64,000 nucleotides of DNA from NCBI GenBank assembly GCA_021432635.1, contig MU270025.1:1075244-1139243 (forward strand), written 5' to 3'. The DNA is from Thozetella sp. PMI_491 (lineage: Eukaryota > Ascomycota > Sordariomycetes > Chaetosphaeriales > Chaetosphaeriaceae). Position numbers and translations under genes: made by a program. The notes beneath the pieces were generated by a model that worked only from the letters and a program-made list of their open reading frames with translations, searched no databases and was not told the DNA's origin. This document shows, one piece after another, positions 1 through 11,306 of this stretch; position 1 is the stretch's first letter, and every line of letters begins with the position of its first letter.

Positions 1-557
1 TCGTTGCAGCTTGGGAGGTGAGATTAGTGCGCAGAAAAGTGTACGATAGAATTTGCCTGAAGCTCAATCGCTCGCCTCAAGACTAGTATGAAAATCACAG
101 GGTCAGTGCCTCTGCTTGTGTGTTGGGTTCCGATAATACAAGCCTAGGACCTTTAACAATTTCTTCGCTTGATGTTGCCCAGCATTTATAACAAGTCGTG
201 ACCGCGGTAGCAACCTGCTGCAAACCCAATGTGCAGAATTTTTGAAGCCGAGATAAGAAAAAGGCCATTGGCATTTAGTTGGTGTGGTCATACCGCATAC
301 CACTTCTCGCCCAGCATTATTGGATGTTGGCCAATCTCTGAGCAGGAAATGTGCTGCGCCTCTCGGGCTGGGTGCTCAGCCTCCCACCTTCTAGCATCAG
401 TCACACGTTTCAACACGGCGCTGAGCGACAGTCTTTTTCTCAGCCTTCAACCTTCACCAGAGTCTCATAGATTTGCTCCAAAACCAGAATGCAAAGCACC
501 TGTTAATCCTCGTGCACGAGTTCTTCATATTAACGGAAGAAATATCTGCGCGAAACG
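1..557. other. 5' flank of the NLR gene, no gene seen
   Basis: No ORF here has coding character or a recognisable domain. The stretch presumably contains the promoter and 5' leader of the NLR gene that starts at 558. Short overlapping ORFs on both strands look like chance. Confidence 0.5.
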
Positions 558-3500
558 ATGGATCCCATCTCCGCTGTTGGTTTCGCTGCCAGCATCGCGT
601 CCCTCCTCCAGATAACTTACCACGTGGCGAGAACCAGTTACAGCTGTTTATCTACAATCAAGAACGCCCAGAGCACCAAAAAAGCCTATCGAAATGAAGT
701 GGCGGCATTTATCGAAGTCCTCTTGACGCTCGAGAGAGCCGTGGAGTACCCTTGCAACGAGGGGCTAGTCAAGGCGAGATCCGATGAGCTCGGTCAGTTG
801 ATCCTACAATGTTCTCGAGACATGGAATCCATACAATCAGAACTAGCCAAGAAGTCTGGGCCCTTTGGCCGCTTGAGGTTCGCGATCCAGGAGCAACAGC
901 TGAAAGAGCATATCCAAAAACTGCATCGCTACAGAAATATATTGAGCGACTTCGTCTCCTCTTGCATTTTAGTAACTACCACTTCTATGCACTCTCAGTT
1001 GGGAGTCATGGCTACAAACCAGGAAAGGGCTCGTCTTCTAGCGATCTGGGCGACCGGCCAGCGAGCTTCGAAACCATGGCCTACGGCCCACCCAGGAACA
1101 GGGACCTGGTTCATCATGTCAGCGCCGTATGAGTCTTGGGTAGCTGGGGATCCAGACTCTCGCCCCGTTTTGTGGTGTTACGGCCCGCCGGGAGTCGGAA
1201 AATCGGTCATCGCTTCAGTAGCTGTGCAAGACCTTAAACGCATGCAAAATGGCGGGCTTACAACCTTTTATGTCGTGCATTTCTTTTGCGATTTTTCGCT
1301 GCGCTCCCGACAGACCGTGCAGGATATCCTCAAAGCCATGCTTTGTCAACTTGTCGAACAAGGAGACCAGGAGCTCTTGGGCATACTCCGAGAGGATCTA
1401 ACATCTCTGGAAGCTGGCAATAGCCCAATGCAGCTTGAGGCTATTCTGAAGAAGGCATGTGGAACCCAGAAGAAGGTGTTCTTTGTTCTGGATGCCGAGG
1501 ATGAACTGGAACGCGAAGTCAGGATCTTCGTCACAAAGCTTTTACTTGGCATGGAAGACTCTGCTTGCCGCATTCTCATCACAAGTCGGTTCCCCCCAGA
1601 GCAGAGTTGCGCTGCTACTTCAATTCCTATTGAAGGTAACAGAGACGATATGCGGGCGTATGTAAAGGAGCGGCTAGCTGGTTCAGAGTTGCTTTGTGGT
1701 GCCGACACCGAGGGTATACTGTCAAGCCTGACTGAAGACCTTGTCTAAAGATCTAACGGAATGTTTGTCCTCCCCCGATACGGACCATCTGGGGTGACAT
1801 GCTTTACTGACATCAAGTGAACTGCAGATTTCTACATGCCAAACTCATGGTAGATCATTGCCTCGATCAAGTCAACGTCTTGTCTATGCAGAGGATCCTC
1901 CATTCTAATCCCGGAACTTTGGACAGTGCATTCGAACTCACCATCGGAAGAATCGATGCTCAGCCACTGAATATCAAACACCTAGCTCATCGGACCCTTG
2001 GCTGGGTAGTTAACGTCAGCAGACCATTGAAAATTCAGGAGCTCCTTCATGCATTTGCCAGTGGCGATGAAGATGATGATTCGATCCGCCAGGAAAGCTT
2101 ATCATCTCCTCGACTTGTCATCCGGGCCTGTCTCGGACTGATTGTAATTGACCCGGATAACACTGTTCGAATGTGTCACACCGCTGCCTCGGAATTCTTC
2201 TCCCACAGGAAAAACAACACACACATGGATATCGCACATGCAGCACTTCGGTATCTCTGTATGAAGCCTATGTGTCTCGAGCCTTGTCCTAATCTACATG
2301 AGCTTCGTTTGCGTATTAATAATATGCCGTTCCTAGAGTACTCGGCAAAATATGGACTTGGCCATCTAAGGCGCTCTCCGGAGGACAATGACACAACGAC
2401 CATGCTACTGAGGCTTCTCAGCACTGACCAATGCCGCCGGAGCATGTCCCAGGCCCTCTTTTTCAACAACGAGATAAGGAATTCTGATGTTGCCGAGGAC
2501 TACTTTAATTCCATCCCCACTGGACAGTCTGCACTGCACATAGCCGCTTATTTCGGCCTCACGAGTGTATGTGAGCAGCTCATTAAGGATCATCAAGAAG
2601 TCTCACAGCTCGATTCCCAGAAATGGACGCCACTCCATTGGGCTGCGGCTAACGGACACTTGGAAACTGCGATAGCACTGATAAGTACAATGCCACATCT
2701 TGACCATCAGGACTCGGAAGGATGGACACCTCTAGTATGGGCATGCTTCGAAGGTCATTTTGCTGTTGCAGAAGAGCTTCTTAAAGCAGGCGCCGACCAT
2801 CTCCTATCCAGCGGGGGCGGGTGGACCGCCTTGCACTGGGCAATCTCCAGAAATAACATGGAGATTGTGAAGCTTCTGACGAACATTGACCGCGAGAGAC
2901 GTTATAGGCTCAATGCGGAAGATATTTATGAAGGACATCGGGTCGATGTACCAGCACCGCTGAACGAACAAGATGACGAGACTAATGACTCCGAACCGGG
3001 CTACGAACCTGAAAATAGCAAAGAGGGTGCAGAAACCTCGGTCGATCAGCTACAAATTCAAACCATCGACGATATTTGCACGCTTCTTGGTTTCCAATCT
3101 GACCCGAGTAGCAAAGAACGCACGGTCAAACTCGAAAAAAGGCGATACAGGGACCAGCACGGCTCCTTCTATATTCGTTTCAACCAATGGGGTTATTCTT
3201 CGCCGCCTGGCTATGTCAACCATTTCACTCCTCCTGCCCCATTATTATCAAAGCTGGCTTGGAGAAATGAGCGAAAGTCCATTGTCGCTAGAATGAGAAG
3301 GGCCGATCTAGTTGCCAAAGAACCAGCCTTCTGGAAAGAAATGCTGCTACAGAATGCCATTATATCGTCGAATCTTGCAGCTGTGCGATTATTGATAGAG
3401 CTGGGCGCTAGCGTATCCACCGATAGCAGCCAGGGAAGCACGAATATACAGCTACTACATACCGCCGCGAGGCAAAAGGATCCGGCCTATGTCACAGTCC

Positions 3501-4573
3501 TACTGGAAAATGGGGCGGACATCTCCGCGGTCGACCATGATGGGGACACAGCATTACACTTGGCGGCCGAATTGGGCAATCTTGATGTTGTCCGAATCCT
3601 GTGTATGGAATGGGGTGCCGATGTCCACGCGAGAGGCGGCCGTGACCAAAAAACGCCTCTTCATTCTGCCAGTTCAACGTGGAACCACTCCACATGCACC
3701 GACATAGCCAAGATACTCCTAGACCAGGGGGCCGATATCAATGCTAGAGACCGAGAAGGTGATACTACACTCCATATTGCCGGGTCATATAGCAATCACG
3801 ATTTGATCCGGGTTCTCTTCGATCGTGGGGCCGTATATTCACCGAACGACTCGTCTGGAAAAACACCTCTGCATAACGCAGCGGGGTCGCCAAATGAGTC
3901 TACAGTTCTCGCAATTTTAACAACCATTACACCCGACACACAAGCAACAGAGCCAAACATTCATGGGGGCCAGGGGATGACTTCCGACGACACGACCTTG
4001 ATGCATAGTCTCCTTGGGCTGAGGCGACCCAACGTCGACATCGACTCCAAAGACAAAAATGGAAAGACCCCACTACATTATGCTTGTGAAATGCACTTCT
4101 CATCTGAAAAGGTCATCTCCATCCTTCTCTCCGCCGGAGCCGACCCGTCGGTGAAGGATTCTTTTGGCAAAACACCAATCCACTACACAATACAACATTA
4201 CAGATTTGAACGGTTGACCGCAATTCTGGAAGCTGGTATGTCGACGACTGCTATCAATACCAAGGACGACGCCGGCCAAACGCCGCTAATGCGCATAGCT
4301 GAATCTTGGATGTCCAACAACCAGGCGCCGGAGATAATGCGGCGAATAATCCGTCACGGTGCTAACGTCAACGACAAGTCCAATAATGGAAGGACTGCAC
4401 TGCATTTTGCGTGTGCGGCTGGCTACTTGGATAGAGCTCAAGTTCTACTCCAACATGGTGCCATTCCAAATGAATTGGACCAAGATGGACGCACACCTCT
4501 AGAAATCGCTCCAAATCCGAGCGAAGAAGCCGAGCTCTCTTGGAAGGTGTTATTCAGCGGTTTTACAGATTGA
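558..4573 (+). CDS. NACHT-ankyrin NLR (STAND receptor) with an in-frame stop beside its intron
   Basis: This is a fungal NOD-like receptor. The N-terminal ~130 residues (MDPISAVGFAASIASLLQI start) resemble the fungal STAND N-terminal/Helo-like region. A NACHT NTPase follows with Walker A GPPGVGKS near residue 209 and a Walker B-like FVLDAEDE near residue 310. The second exon carries about a dozen ankyrin repeats (recurring TPLHWAAANGH, TALHLAAELGN, TPLHYACEMH). Such proteins sense non-self and trigger cell death or incompatibility. The conserved motif after NACHT reads RSNGI|FLHAKLMVD in frame across a 65-bp intron 1763-1827 (GTTTGT donor, TACTGAC branch, CTGCAG acceptor). However, a TAA at 1746-1748 lies in the same frame just before it. 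Two upstream donors would keep the frame and remove the stop: GTATAC at 1714 with acceptor 1817, and GTCAAG at 1721 with acceptor 1827. So the allele is either dead or spliced around the stop. The family assignment is firm. Whether the gene is functional is open. Confidence 0.8.
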
Positions 4574-5889
4574 TTCGCTGTAGTACTGAGCTGGGGGTAG
4601 TCAGTGGATTTTTCTTTTCGCCCAGCGTGGCCCTGGTACGGGAGGAACTGTATGGTGGATCCAGACCCTGGTCTGACCAGGCCATACCAGCTCGATTTGT
4701 ATAAGTAGTTAAGGGGTGCCGTCCTACCTCAGAGGAGGAGGACCATCAAGATCCATCTGTCCATTATTCTAGCAATCAACTTCATACATTCGTTTTCCCT
4801 AGACAAGACCAACCACAAGACCACTCTGTACAACCATTACAGGGCTTCGCCCCATTCCTACGTGTTAATTCCGCCCTGGTCAGAGCCTAGCACTCGTTGG
4901 ATCTCGCATTGGCACGCCCTCTTCCACGTACCACTAGACTTACGCTGCTTCAACGGCCCTACCTACGAACTGGATCGCAAGGTCGTGGTATTGGTTCCGC
5001 GCTGTGGCTACTAGGCTACGGAGTGTATGGTGGTGGTGTTGTGTGTGGGTTGTTCCGCACGTGCTCTGCTTCCTGCTCCCCGTTCTCAGTACTTGGCCCA
5101 CATCAAAGGCATGATGGAGTGGAAATAGCATCGAAGCCAAAGTGCTGGGCTACCTTAGGTACCTTTAGCAGTAGGTAACGCAGCAGGCCCCACCCGTATA
5201 GCCCATATAGGTAGTTTCGCAACGCCCAAATGCTGAGCACTTGGGTTCGTGGAGAGGCCCCATTGGCTTATTTGCTTTCCTTGTAACTTTATTTGCATTC
5301 GAACCATGCGAAGTGCTATGTATTTGTGGCGTATGGGAATATGCGACTGACGTGTGCGTGGCCCCGTGGAGTTAGGAGCTGTCCCCGAAGATGCAATAGA
5401 CCTCCTCAGACCGCAAAGAGACTACGAGCAGAAGGCGGGAATAGCTACTGTTCGTCCTGGTAAATATTGTCCTTCTATCATATCTTTTCAGCGAAAGAAA
5501 TATAATTAACATGCGAACCAGGGCGTTACTCTTCCCGCTCAGCTACTCATAGGTCACTCTACAAGAACCAAGAATAGTTATCGATAACTACGCATCGCTT
5601 GCCTCTCCGCCAGGAATGTAAGCAAACACGACTGGTGACACAAGACTTATCGAGGCATAGTTACCGGCTCGGGGTCTTCTATCGACTAGATATTATCTAG
5701 TCGATAGAAGACCCCGAGCCTCCTAAATTATCAATGAAGAGTAAAGTAAGGGGAAGGGGGGGAGGAGTGAATGGAGATCAAGAGGCGAATAGGAGGGGTT
5801 TAAGCTTGCAAGCCTCAGGCCTAATTGTTTGAACGAATGATAAACCCGGGTCCCCAGCCCGAGGCCCTCGCATTATGCTACCATAACGC
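4574..5889. other. Intergenic region between NLR and GNAT genes
   Basis: The two flanking genes are convergent. I see no convincing coding sequence. The short ORFs around 4900-5180 have no domain and overlap each other on both strands. The one notable structure is the palindrome at 5666-5720. Confidence 0.5.
5666..5720. repeat. Perfect 55-bp palindrome (27-bp arms, 1-nt centre)
   Basis: The arm starting GGCTCGGGGTCTTCTATCGA (5666-5692) is followed by a single T at 5693 and then its exact reverse complement at 5694-5720. I checked all 27 pairs by eye and none mismatches. Either strand could extrude as a near-loopless hairpin. Possible identities are a foldback or MITE-like insertion, two fused terminal inverted repeats, or the 3'-end hairpin of a convergent transcript. 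It does not overlap either neighbouring gene. Confidence 0.95.
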
Positions 5890-6579
5890 TCAGGCTGGCG
5901 GCTCTCGAACCATCCCCCACGTCGTGTGCAAAGCGTCGAAGCCCCACGAGCTCATGTCGACCTCATCCTTGTCGACGTCGACGAAGCCATGCTTCAGGTA
6001 CAGCCCGCGACCCGCTTCGGAAGCGCCAAGGTAGGCTGGAAGCCCTAGCTTGGTCGCCTCATCGGCGCCCCATTTCACCAGCAACCCGCCTGCGCCTCGC
6101 TTCTGGTGCTTCGGGTCTGTCAGGAGCGTCTTGAGAACTAGAGCCAGTCAGCTGTCGTACCGAGGTTTGACCTGCAGGGATGGCGCTCGCGTACAGACAT
6201 AGTCCTTTCCGCCCATGATCTTCTCTTGCATCTGGCTGACCCCGCCAAACACCCTCCCGCACGCCTCAAGGTTGATGCCCTCAGTGCGCATAGCCCGGGG
6301 CGGCTGAGGCGGGGGCTTGGGACGGTAGAAATGCCAGCACGCGAACGCCACCAGCCCGTCGTCACCGGCTAGGTCAGTGTCAACGACCTTGAGCCACCGC
6401 GTCGTTGGGTCGTCTTGTCGCATGGCCACCAGCTCTGATGCGCGCCGTTCGAGCACGTCATCCGGGAACGGACCCGGGAAGAGGATAGCATTGAACGGGC
6501 TAGGGGCGTAGGCTGCGCGCTCGATGGCTGCAATGCGCGGCGCGTCAGCGTCGACGGCCTCGAGGACCTGCAGCGGCAT
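5890..6579 (-). CDS. GNAT-family N-acetyltransferase
   Basis: Two exons on the minus strand: 6579-6195 and 6137-5890. The 57-bp intron 6194-6138 starts GTACGC and ends CTAG, with a GCTGAC branch site. Splicing joins GGKDYV to FLKTLLTDPKHQKRGAGGL, the acetyl-CoA-binding motif A of the GNAT fold (Q-x-R-G-x-G pattern). The next stretch (LYLKHGF) is the usual C-terminal GNAT strand. The N-terminus MPLQVLEAVDADAPRIAAIE matches fungal GNATs of about 210 residues. An in-frame ATG 42 bp further upstream (6621) would add 14 residues but is less typical. Its substrate cannot be told from sequence. It is transcribed divergently from the HET gene, with about 740 bp between the start codons. Confidence 0.85.
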
Positions 6580-7322
6580 GGTGATATGCGGGATATTCTT
6601 GACGTAGGGCTGCCTCCGCAAGCGTATTCCAGATGAGGCACTCTTGACGTTTGGCCCTACGAGGGCGCTACAGCCCGAACCCCTCCTGTGCCCCCTCTAC
6701 CTTGAATTACCCCCGCACGGTCAGGTTTATCGCCGGCCCCGCCTCCGTCAATCCAAACGCCCGGCCGGGAAGGTAGAGCTCCTTGCGCCGCCGCACCGAG
6801 GGCCTCCAACGTCTCATCAAGGCAGTTACGGCGGCGTCGCCTGGAATTTTCGACACCGCACTAAGAACGCAACCGAGGCTAGGCTTGGCATTCCGCCGGA
6901 AATGCAACTCTCGTTGGGCGCCACCTTGAGCTAAGTGGCTGTCCGGAGGCCTGTTCGGCAGGCCGCAGCGCTGCAAGGACGAAGCAGGCTCTGGAGCAAG
7001 CAGATGCGATTGGCCGATTGGTATCTACCTAGGTGTGCTGGGGGGGTGAAAACAAGGCGGCTTGCAGGTCCACGGGCCTGGCCTGGGAAACACTCATTGG
7101 GCAAAGGAAAGACTCGGCTTGTGAAGGCTCTCTGGCACAAAATTGCCGATGAGCAGGCTTCCTGTAGGTAGATAGGAAGGCAGACTGATTAGACAGCGAT
7201 TAGAAGCCAGGCCGGAATGAGCCTCGCCGGCCTCCTATCGTCGCACCACGCGCCCTCCCCCCTCTTTTTTTCTTTATGATTCAGCCCTGGTTGCGAAGCA
7301 AAAGTGCTCGTTCGACACAGCA
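6580..7322. promoter_or_regulatory. Divergent promoter region between GNAT and HET genes
   Basis: About 740 bp separate two outward-facing start codons. I see no coding sequence in it. A pyrimidine-rich stretch (CCCTCCCCCCTCTTTTTTTC, about 7253-7273) just upstream of the HET start codon is typical of fungal core promoters. This is an inference from layout; no specific operator was identified. Confidence 0.4.
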
Positions 7323-9971
7323 ATGACAACCGTTTTCACAATCAGCCCACAAGCCATGTCTTCGTACGACGGCGGACTGCAGCCCGGGGATGAGCGAGCC
7401 TGGCGCCGGAGGTCAGCCCCCTCGCCACTCCAGTCTCCGGTACCTTCTCCGCGGCACACTCCGACACCGCGGTCCCCGCGCCTGTCATGCCCGTCCCCGC
7501 GCCTCTCCTCCCAACCCCGACCGTCCCCACGGGTGTCCCGAGGCCCCTCCCCCGAACCTTCGACCCAGTTGCGCCTGCCGAGTCGCGGCAGCAGCCCGGT
7601 CCCAGAGAATTTAGATCGCCGGCTGCAGAAACTAAGCTTCTCAAACAATCAGACGTCCGACAGCGACCAGTTCTACACCCCTGAAAACGAAAACTTCTAT
7701 TCCCAATTCTCTTACATGAACCTCGACCCCGCGGGGCAGGAGATCCGCCTTCTAGAGGTTTCTCTCCCCCAGCGGAGATCCCGCTACGGATCACGCAATG
7801 ATCGCTTAGACCCGCGCCGCTCCGTTCCTTTGGTCAGCCGTGACCACCTCTCGGTGGACGACATCGTCCCGCAGGTTGGAGGCGGCGAAGCACGATCTCC
7901 GTCCCGCCGATCTTCCTCGCCGCTGCACGACACAGAAGTTCGATATCGTCCGAGGAGTCGGGACAGTGTCGCACGCCACGGGCGTGACGGATCGCAGCAC
8001 AGAGAACGCACCTACTCGAGATCGCCAGGTCGATACAGCGACCTTGGCTCTCGTGAGAGCCAAGCGACTGGCAGCCACTCAGACGAGCCATATTCTCCTA
8101 AATGGGAGGAAAACCGGAGGTCCATCTATGAGACCGAGGAAGGGCCTGCACAAGATGATGATGAGGAGATGGTCCTAGAGTGCACTTTGCACGACCAAAT
8201 CTCACTGTCATCCGCAGGCGGAACGTATTGTGCCATCTCCTATTGTGCTGGAAGCCTACGTGAAGTTGCTCCAATACTAGTGGATAGGATCCGCTTCAAC
8301 GCTTTTGCGAGCCTAGAGCATGCCATCCGGTGCGTGCTACGACAGTGGTCCGCGAAGTATCCGGGCAGAAAGCTTCTAATCTGGGCCGACCAAATATGCA
8401 TCAATCAGAAAAACAATGAGGAAAGAACGGCCCAGGTGGGACTCATGCGCGAAATCTATCGACGAAGCGACGAGACTTACGTATGCTTGTCCAACCCTTC
8501 CATGAAAGACTGCCTGAGGTGGATCCCGTCCCTGCCAGTCGAAGAAATAAATATGCGATCGACGCCAAATGAGCACGGGGGCCATCCCGCTGTGATAAAG
8601 CTGCAAAAGTCGCTGCGGGAAAGAATCCTGGCTATCGGTGAAGGCGAACAAGCGCTGTGGAGGTGGCTCCAGAGCGTCCAATCATTTGTCAACAGCCCTT
8701 GGTGGTGTCGCTCGTGGGTCTACCAGGAGTTCATCTTTTCCCCTCGGCCTTTCTTTCTCTCTGGGCCCGACTGCGTGTATTCGACAGCACTCGTCCCTCT
8801 GGTCAACTTCATTTGCGAGGAGATACACCCATTCCTCAACGCAATGCTCCGTGATGCTGTGACTCAGGAACACATTGAAGATGAAGAGATCCGTAAGCAG
8901 CAATCTGAAGTTCGAAAGTACGCGAAGATGCGTGACTTGCTCTCAAGTGAGCTCCGCTCGTTAAACCGCACGATCCAAGAAGTTGAAACTGAAATCGAGG
9001 GGACTTGGACGCTCAACATATCTGGATATAACCGTCGAGTTGAGAGAGAGGAGAAGCTAATTGAGGATCGGGACGCGGTTAAAAAGAAGTTGAAAGACAT
9101 AGAAGGCAAACTGAGAGCGGCTGACAGAGCTCGGCCGTCCGGTTGGAGAGAGGTAGAAAGGCGCATCGAAATGATGCAGGTGGAGCTGCGTAGGATGGAC
9201 ACAAAAGCCGTCACCTCGATCCTACGAAGCAAAGAAGTCTTGGTTAAGCCGGCAGATCTACAGGACGTCCTTCAGCACTCGCGAAACTGCCACGCATCGG
9301 ACCCACGAGACCGGATCTATGCGTTTGTGGGCCTCGCACATAGGGAGTACGGCATCGTGCCAGACTACGATCGAAGGAACACAGTTTGCCATGCTCTTAT
9401 CCTCGCTGCTCAGCACATTATTCGGTACGAAAAGGGGCTCAGTGTGCTTCGGTACGTCCACCGCGGGCGCGAGAAGCTCGGCTCAATGCTCCCGACCTGG
9501 GTGCCCGATTGGACCAGCAAGGAAGACGATTGCAGCCTCGAGAGATTCATCGATATGAGGAGAAGGGCCACAGGGAACAACACTTCGTTCAAGGCAGCGA
9601 AGGGCCTAGATTTCACCTACGATTTCCGGGTGTGGAGGAAAGGTGACCTCAAGGTGGACCTCTTGGTCACTGGCGTCAAGTTCGATCCGCTTGACCGGCT
9701 GATGGAGCCTATAGAAGGTTTCCCTAGCCTCCAAGCATTCCATATCCCAAGCGACAGGATCGTGATTGCGTCTCGCTTAGCGATCCCCACAGACGAGGTT
9801 TGGATTCTAGCCGGCGCGTCAAAACCGGTGGTGCTCCGTCCTGAGAAGGACCACACGTATTCATTCCGCGGCGAGGCAGCGATTACGAAGCTCGATGGGT
9901 CGTTTTCTGAAATGATGTTTGGGCGGGTAAAGAAGTACGCCGACAGGAGGGAAGATATATGGCTTATGTGA
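7323..9971 (+). CDS. Heterokaryon-incompatibility (HET) domain protein with coiled coil
   Basis: A single exon encodes 882 residues. Residues 1 to ~270 are a disordered Pro/Ser/Arg-rich tail with repeated SPR/PSP motifs. The HET domain follows: YCAISYCAG near 302, LIWADQICINQ near 350 and WWCRSWVYQEF near 460. These match the YxALSYxWG, WIDxICINQ and RxWxxQE signatures of the family. HET domains trigger incompatibility cell death between genetically different hyphae and often act downstream of NLRs. Between the HET domain and the family's usual C-terminal motif (DPRDRIYAFVGLA near 660) lies a highly charged segment (~515-626) with heptad-like spacing, probably a coiled coil for self-association. 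The frame is intact and codon use resembles its neighbours. Its recognition partner is unknown. Confidence 0.92.
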   Translation: MTTVFTISPQAMSSYDGGLQPGDERAWRRRSAPSPLQSPVPSPRHTPTPRSPRLSCPSPRLSSQPRPSPRVSRGPSPEPSTQLRLPSRGSSPVPENLDRRLQKLSFSNNQTSDSDQFYTPENENFYSQFSYMNLDPAGQEIRLLEVSLPQRRSRYGSRNDRLDPRRSVPLVSRDHLSVDDIVPQVGGGEARSPSRRSSSPLHDTEVRYRPRSRDSVARHGRDGSQHRERTYSRSPGRYSDLGSRESQATGSHSDEPYSPKWEENRRSIYETEEGPAQDDDEEMVLECTLHDQISLSSAGGTYCAISYCAGSLREVAPILVDRIRFNAFASLEHAIRCVLRQWSAKYPGRKLLIWADQICINQKNNEERTAQVGLMREIYRRSDETYVCLSNPSMKDCLRWIPSLPVEEINMRSTPNEHGGHPAVIKLQKSLRERILAIGEGEQALWRWLQSVQSFVNSPWWCRSWVYQEFIFSPRPFFLSGPDCVYSTALVPLVNFICEEIHPFLNAMLRDAVTQEHIEDEEIRKQQSEVRKYAKMRDLLSSELRSLNRTIQEVETEIEGTWTLNISGYNRRVEREEKLIEDRDAVKKKLKDIEGKLRAADRARPSGWREVERRIEMMQVELRRMDTKAVTSILRSKEVLVKPADLQDVLQHSRNCHASDPRDRIYAFVGLAHREYGIVPDYDRRNTVCHALILAAQHIIRYEKGLSVLRYVHRGREKLGSMLPTWVPDWTSKEDDCSLERFIDMRRRATGNNTSFKAAKGLDFTYDFRVWRKGDLKVDLLVTGVKFDPLDRLMEPIEGFPSLQAFHIPSDRIVIASRLAIPTDEVWILAGASKPVVLRPEKDHTYSFRGEAAITKLDGSFSEMMFGRVKKYADRREDIWLM

Positions 9972-11306
9972 TATCTGGTCCCATCTCGGGTCATTTGACC
10001 CCAACCCTTGGACTTCCGCCTTCTTTTCACCCTTGCTTGGGTTTCTTGATAGAGGAGTTGCGGTGTGAAGCGGTCTATTACATCGAACTAATTGCATAGA
10101 ACGGGTAGCGGCGTAAGGTGGTAGCTGCAGGTAACACGTATCCATCGCTCGATTATATGCTAAATACCCCTTCAGGGCGATGCCGTAGTATAAGAACCCT
10201 TGCAAGGCTCTGCTGGTATCCGCCTTGTCAGCCGGCGCTGTGCTATTGGGCGAGTGACGAACGGACTAACACAACAAAGTGTCTTAATTTGTTTGCAGAG
10301 TTGCATCCAAAGCCTTGAGGCAGCGCCTGCCTGCCCGCCCGCCTTTGTCTCCAGGATTCAGTTAGAGCGGCCATGAAAGGATGGGACTGCCTAAGGGCGC
10401 TTGTAGGAAGTGATACGTCTAATATCTCCTTGAGCACGTGTCAAGATATGTATAACGAGACGTCTAATAGATGAGGTATAGTAAGACCCTACGCCGGTTG
10501 CCAAGAAGTGTGGAGTGCTCATGGCGGCTTCCGTTTCTGGATCCGTGTTGTACGGCGATTGGGCAAGAACGCTGGAGCTTGGCATCATGGGGCCTTTGGC
10601 CCACTTCCAACGTCGCTCCAGTCGCGACAACGAAGACGATTCCTTTTCGCCTCAATCTCGCCGGGCAGCTGCATCTAGGTTGTAGACAGGTTAGTTAATA
10701 TCTTCAAAGCAAGACAGACAAGAAATAGCTGCAAAAAGGGGCTAGAAATCGACCATGTGCTTCTTCCCTGGGCTCGCCGACGCGGCTCTCTTCAGCTTTC
10801 CTGGCTTAGATCCTTGTGTCGCAAAAGTTGACCGGCACAAAGAAGATGTTGGTTCGCTCTTCAATGAACATTGGTCATTTCATCCCCGTCAAGACTGGCG
10901 AATTTTTGAGCAAGTCTCGCGGCCGGTTAGATGGCCTATCATGACCCACTCATTCGCATCCAACGCAGGAGGCCTACTACGGGCTTCACTTCCCCGGCAC
11001 GCCCCACCATCAAGCCCGTCTTGCTCACCTCCATCACCTCGACGAATTCTGCATCAAGGATTTTCAGGAACGACCTTGCAAATACCCTATTTGATACCCT
11101 CTTTGATCCCATTAGCCTAGTTGCCTCCGATCGGACAGCACACTCTCTCAACACCATCCCCAACCAACCACCACTCTACCTCCCTATCTCTCATCACACC
11201 ATCTCAAGCCTTAATGCTGCCAAGCATCTAGTGCCCCGCTGGGCTCAAAGTGAAAGAGAGGGGCCTGTACTGGCCCTTTCTGTCTTTCTGTCAGTCATTC
11301 GCCAAG
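9972..11306. other. Intergenic region upstream of the DUF3638 gene
   Basis: No supported gene is seen. The part just before 11307 is rich in CCACCA/CATCACC pyrimidine stretches, like the 5' leader of the downstream gene. The short ORFs in this stretch overlap each other on both strands and carry no recognisable domain. Confidence 0.45.
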
